This document shows positions 62,577 to 64,000 of a stretch of DNA of 64,000 bases, piece by piece. Numbering within the stretch: the first letter of the stretch is position 1; each line of letters begins with the position of its first letter. The notes under the pieces were generated by a model. It was not told the DNA's origin, ran no database searches, and worked only from the letters and a program-made list of their open reading frames with translations. The stretch is from Campylobacter sp. RM16189 (GTDB lineage: Bacteria > Campylobacterota > Campylobacteria > Campylobacterales > Campylobacteraceae): positions 62,001-126,000 of the forward strand of contig NZ_LIWR01000001.1 in the NCBI RefSeq assembly GCF_012978815.1, in the 5' to 3' direction. The position numbers and the translations under genes were made by a program.

Positions 62577-64000
62577 CTATCCTATCAATTTAATATTTTT
62601 TCTAACTACGTTTTCAAGGTATTCTGACGAATACGGCTTGGTTATGTATTCAGTCATTCCCACCTCAACACCTCTTAGTCTATCAGTCTTTGAAGTCCTG
62701 GAAGTAACAGCAATTAGAGGTAAATTTCTATATTTTGAATACTTACGAATTTCTGCTGCCAATGTATATCCATCCATTCTAGGCATCTCAATATCTATTA
62801 AAATTGCATCAAGTGCATGCTCGCCTGATTTCACGATAGTAAGAGCCTCTACTCCATTAGTAGCTTCCAGAACAGTTACTCCAAGCGGTTCAAGGGATTT
62901 TTGCATGATAGTTCTATCCATTTTAGAGTCATCTACAATCAAGACCTTATAATCGCTCGGCTTTTCTTTAACCGCCTTTGATGATTCCATACTGGCTTTT
63001 ATATCCACTTTGATATCTTTTGCCATCTCCATCATAGTTCCCACATCTACTATTAGAGTTACTCTTCCGTCGCCTCTTATCGTGGCACCTGCTATTCCAG
63101 GGATATTTTGTAAATATTCTCCCATGGATTTTATAACAACCTCTTCTTGTCCTACAAGACTATCTACTATAATTCCAAGTTTTGTTTCGGCTACGCCTAT
63201 TATGACAACATAAGTCTGATCTCCGTTGTCAAATACCTGCTTGACACCGAAAATATCTGAAAGTTTAACAAGAGAAAGCACTTCATCTCTAAGTCTAAGC
63301 ACATTTTTTCCATCTATTGTATATATATCATCTACAGGCACTCGCACAGTCTCAAGAACGCTTGCAAGCGGAATAGCATAAAATTCCTCCTGAACACCTA
63401 CTAGTAAAGATTGCATAATAGCTAGAGTAAGAGGTATTTTAAGCTTCATTACAGTGCCTTTTCCAAGCTCACTCTCTATATCTATAATTCCGTTTAATTT
63501 TTCTATATTTGTCTTAACGACATCCATTCCCACGCCACGTCCGCTTACGTTAGTGACCTTGGCTGCAGTTGAAAATCCAGGCTTAAATATAAGTCCAAAC
63601 GCCTCTTTATTACTCATTGCATCAGCTTCACGCTCGGTGATGATTCCTTTTTCTATAGAGCGAGCTTTTAGCATATCGGCATCAAGACCCTTTCCGTCAT
63701 CTGCTATCTCTATTACGATATGATTTCCTTCGTTGTACGCCTTTAGCTCAATGGTTCCTTTTTCGCTCTTACCAGCAGCGACTCTAATAGCTGCACTCTC
63801 TATGCCGTGATCACAAGAATTTCTAATCATATGCACAAGAGGATCGCCGATCTGTTCTACTATAGATTTATCAAGCTCTGTTTCTTCTCCTGTTATTTCA
63901 AGATCTATCTGCTTATTAAGCTCTCTACTTAAATCTCTAATCATTCTAGGAAATTTATTAAATACCTTAGCTACTGGAAGCATTCTGGTTTTCATAACTG
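62577..64000 (-). CDS. cheA: Chemotaxis histidine kinase CheA with receiver domain (C-terminal part)
   Basis: The frame is open at the right window edge. It begins within the kinase dimerisation/ATPase region (VHMIRNSCDHGIESAAIR; GEEFYAIPLASV of the CheW-like domain follows), and ends with a response-regulator receiver domain: VLIVDDSKMDRTIMQ, acceptor Asp in ILIDIEMPRMDGYTL and Lys in YITKPYSS. This CheA-receiver hybrid is the known Campylobacter/Helicobacter type. HATPase motifs DDGKGLD and GRGVGMDVVKT are intact. The histidine phosphotransfer domain lies outside the window. Confidence 0.96.
   Translation of the reverse strand, partial: VMKTRMLPVAKVFNKFPRMIRDLSRELNKQIDLEITGEETELDKSIVEQIGDPLVHMIRNSCDHGIESAAIRVAAGKSEKGTIELKAYNEGNHIVIEIADDGKGLDADMLKARSIEKGIITEREADAMSNKEAFGLIFKPGFSTAAKVTNVSGRGVGMDVVKTNIEKLNGIIDIESELGKGTVMKLKIPLTLAIMQSLLVGVQEEFYAIPLASVLETVRVPVDDIYTIDGKNVLRLRDEVLSLVKLSDIFGVKQVFDNGDQTYVVIIGVAETKLGIIVDSLVGQEEVVIKSMGEYLQNIPGIAGATIRGDGRVTLIVDVGTMMEMAKDIKVDIKASMESSKAVKEKPSDYKVLIVDDSKMDRTIMQKSLEPLGVTVLEATNGVEALTIVKSGEHALDAILIDIEMPRMDGYTLAAEIRKYSKYRNLPLIAVTSRTSKTDRLRGVEVGMTEYITKPYSSEYLENVVRKNIKLIG

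Noticed and set aside
1-64000. CRISPR array, insertion sequence or prophage
   Set aside because: No regularly spaced direct repeats, transposase, integrase or phage structural genes were seen; almost all of the DNA is explained by conserved housekeeping clusters.

Overview
The window is chromosomal DNA of an Epsilonproteobacterium, almost certainly a Campylobacter species outside the C. jejuni/coli group. The evidence is AT-rich intergenic DNA, frequent TTG and GTG starts, TATAAT -10 boxes without clear -35 elements, a fused trpGD gene, a CosR-type regulator, a CheA with a C-terminal receiver domain, and gene order that (from memory) follows C. jejuni blocks: rplU-rpmA-obgE-fmt-birA, trpEGDFBA-CheX-fliN, ahpC/fdxA-ndk-rpmF-plsX-fabH, perR-dxs-fliHGF-hisC-pheA-lysA-pth-rplY and tal-serB-cheW-cheA. 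The species cannot be fixed from the sequence alone. No rRNA, tRNA, insertion sequence, prophage or CRISPR array was seen.

Layout. 1-3.1 kb: ribosomal/GTPase/formyltransferase operon ending in a partial birA. 3.2-8 kb: a di-haem peroxidase, flhB preceded by a possible leader peptide, a small membrane protein, and a DcuB fumarate/succinate antiporter with an unusual repeat-containing insertion. 8-12.3 kb: polA, an HDOD protein and a DJ-1/PfpI protein. 12.3-13 kb: a formate-tetrahydrofolate ligase reduced to a deletion pseudogene. 13-18.1 kb: a tightly overlapping DNA-repair operon, uvrA - unknown 308-residue protein - pyrimidine-dimer glycosylase - AlkD-like protein. 18.2-21.1 kb: methyltransferase, TauE/SafE exporter, DUF302 protein. 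21.2-26.6 kb: complete trpE-GD-F-B-A operon. 26.7-28.3 kb: CheX-like, FliN and a FliO-like protein. 28.3-32.7 kb: Ppx/GppA, a sensor kinase/CosR-type regulator pair, folB, plsY. 32.8-36.6 kb: accessory trio of a LapA-like retention module without an adhesin body, a HerA-like ATPase and a PilZ protein. 36.8-40.9 kb: peroxiredoxin and ferredoxin (divergent), ndk, YceD-like, rpmF, plsX, fabH. 40.9-46.7 kb: Crp/Fnr regulator, serC, CYTH-CHAD protein, ubiE/menG, xseA and a DIP1984-family pseudogene. 46.9-59.1 kb: one long leftward cluster from rplY through pth, lptF/G, lysA, HAD, pheA, hisC, fliF, fliG, fliH and dxs to perR. 59.2-64 kb: a PilT ATPase, tal, serB, cheW and partial cheA.

Themes. The genes describe a flagellated, chemotactic microaerophile that can respire fumarate and makes its own tryptophan, phenylalanine and lysine. 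Oxidative-stress functions recur (PerR, AhpC, di-haem peroxidase, CosR), and an inverted repeat at the ahpC promoter is a good PerR operator candidate. The parts most worth a second look are the repair operon with its unknown member, the CosR-type regulator that keeps both Asp51 and a neighbouring kinase, the DcuB insertion, the truncated retention-module/HerA/PilZ cluster, the lone PilT, the flhB leader ORF and the two decayed genes.
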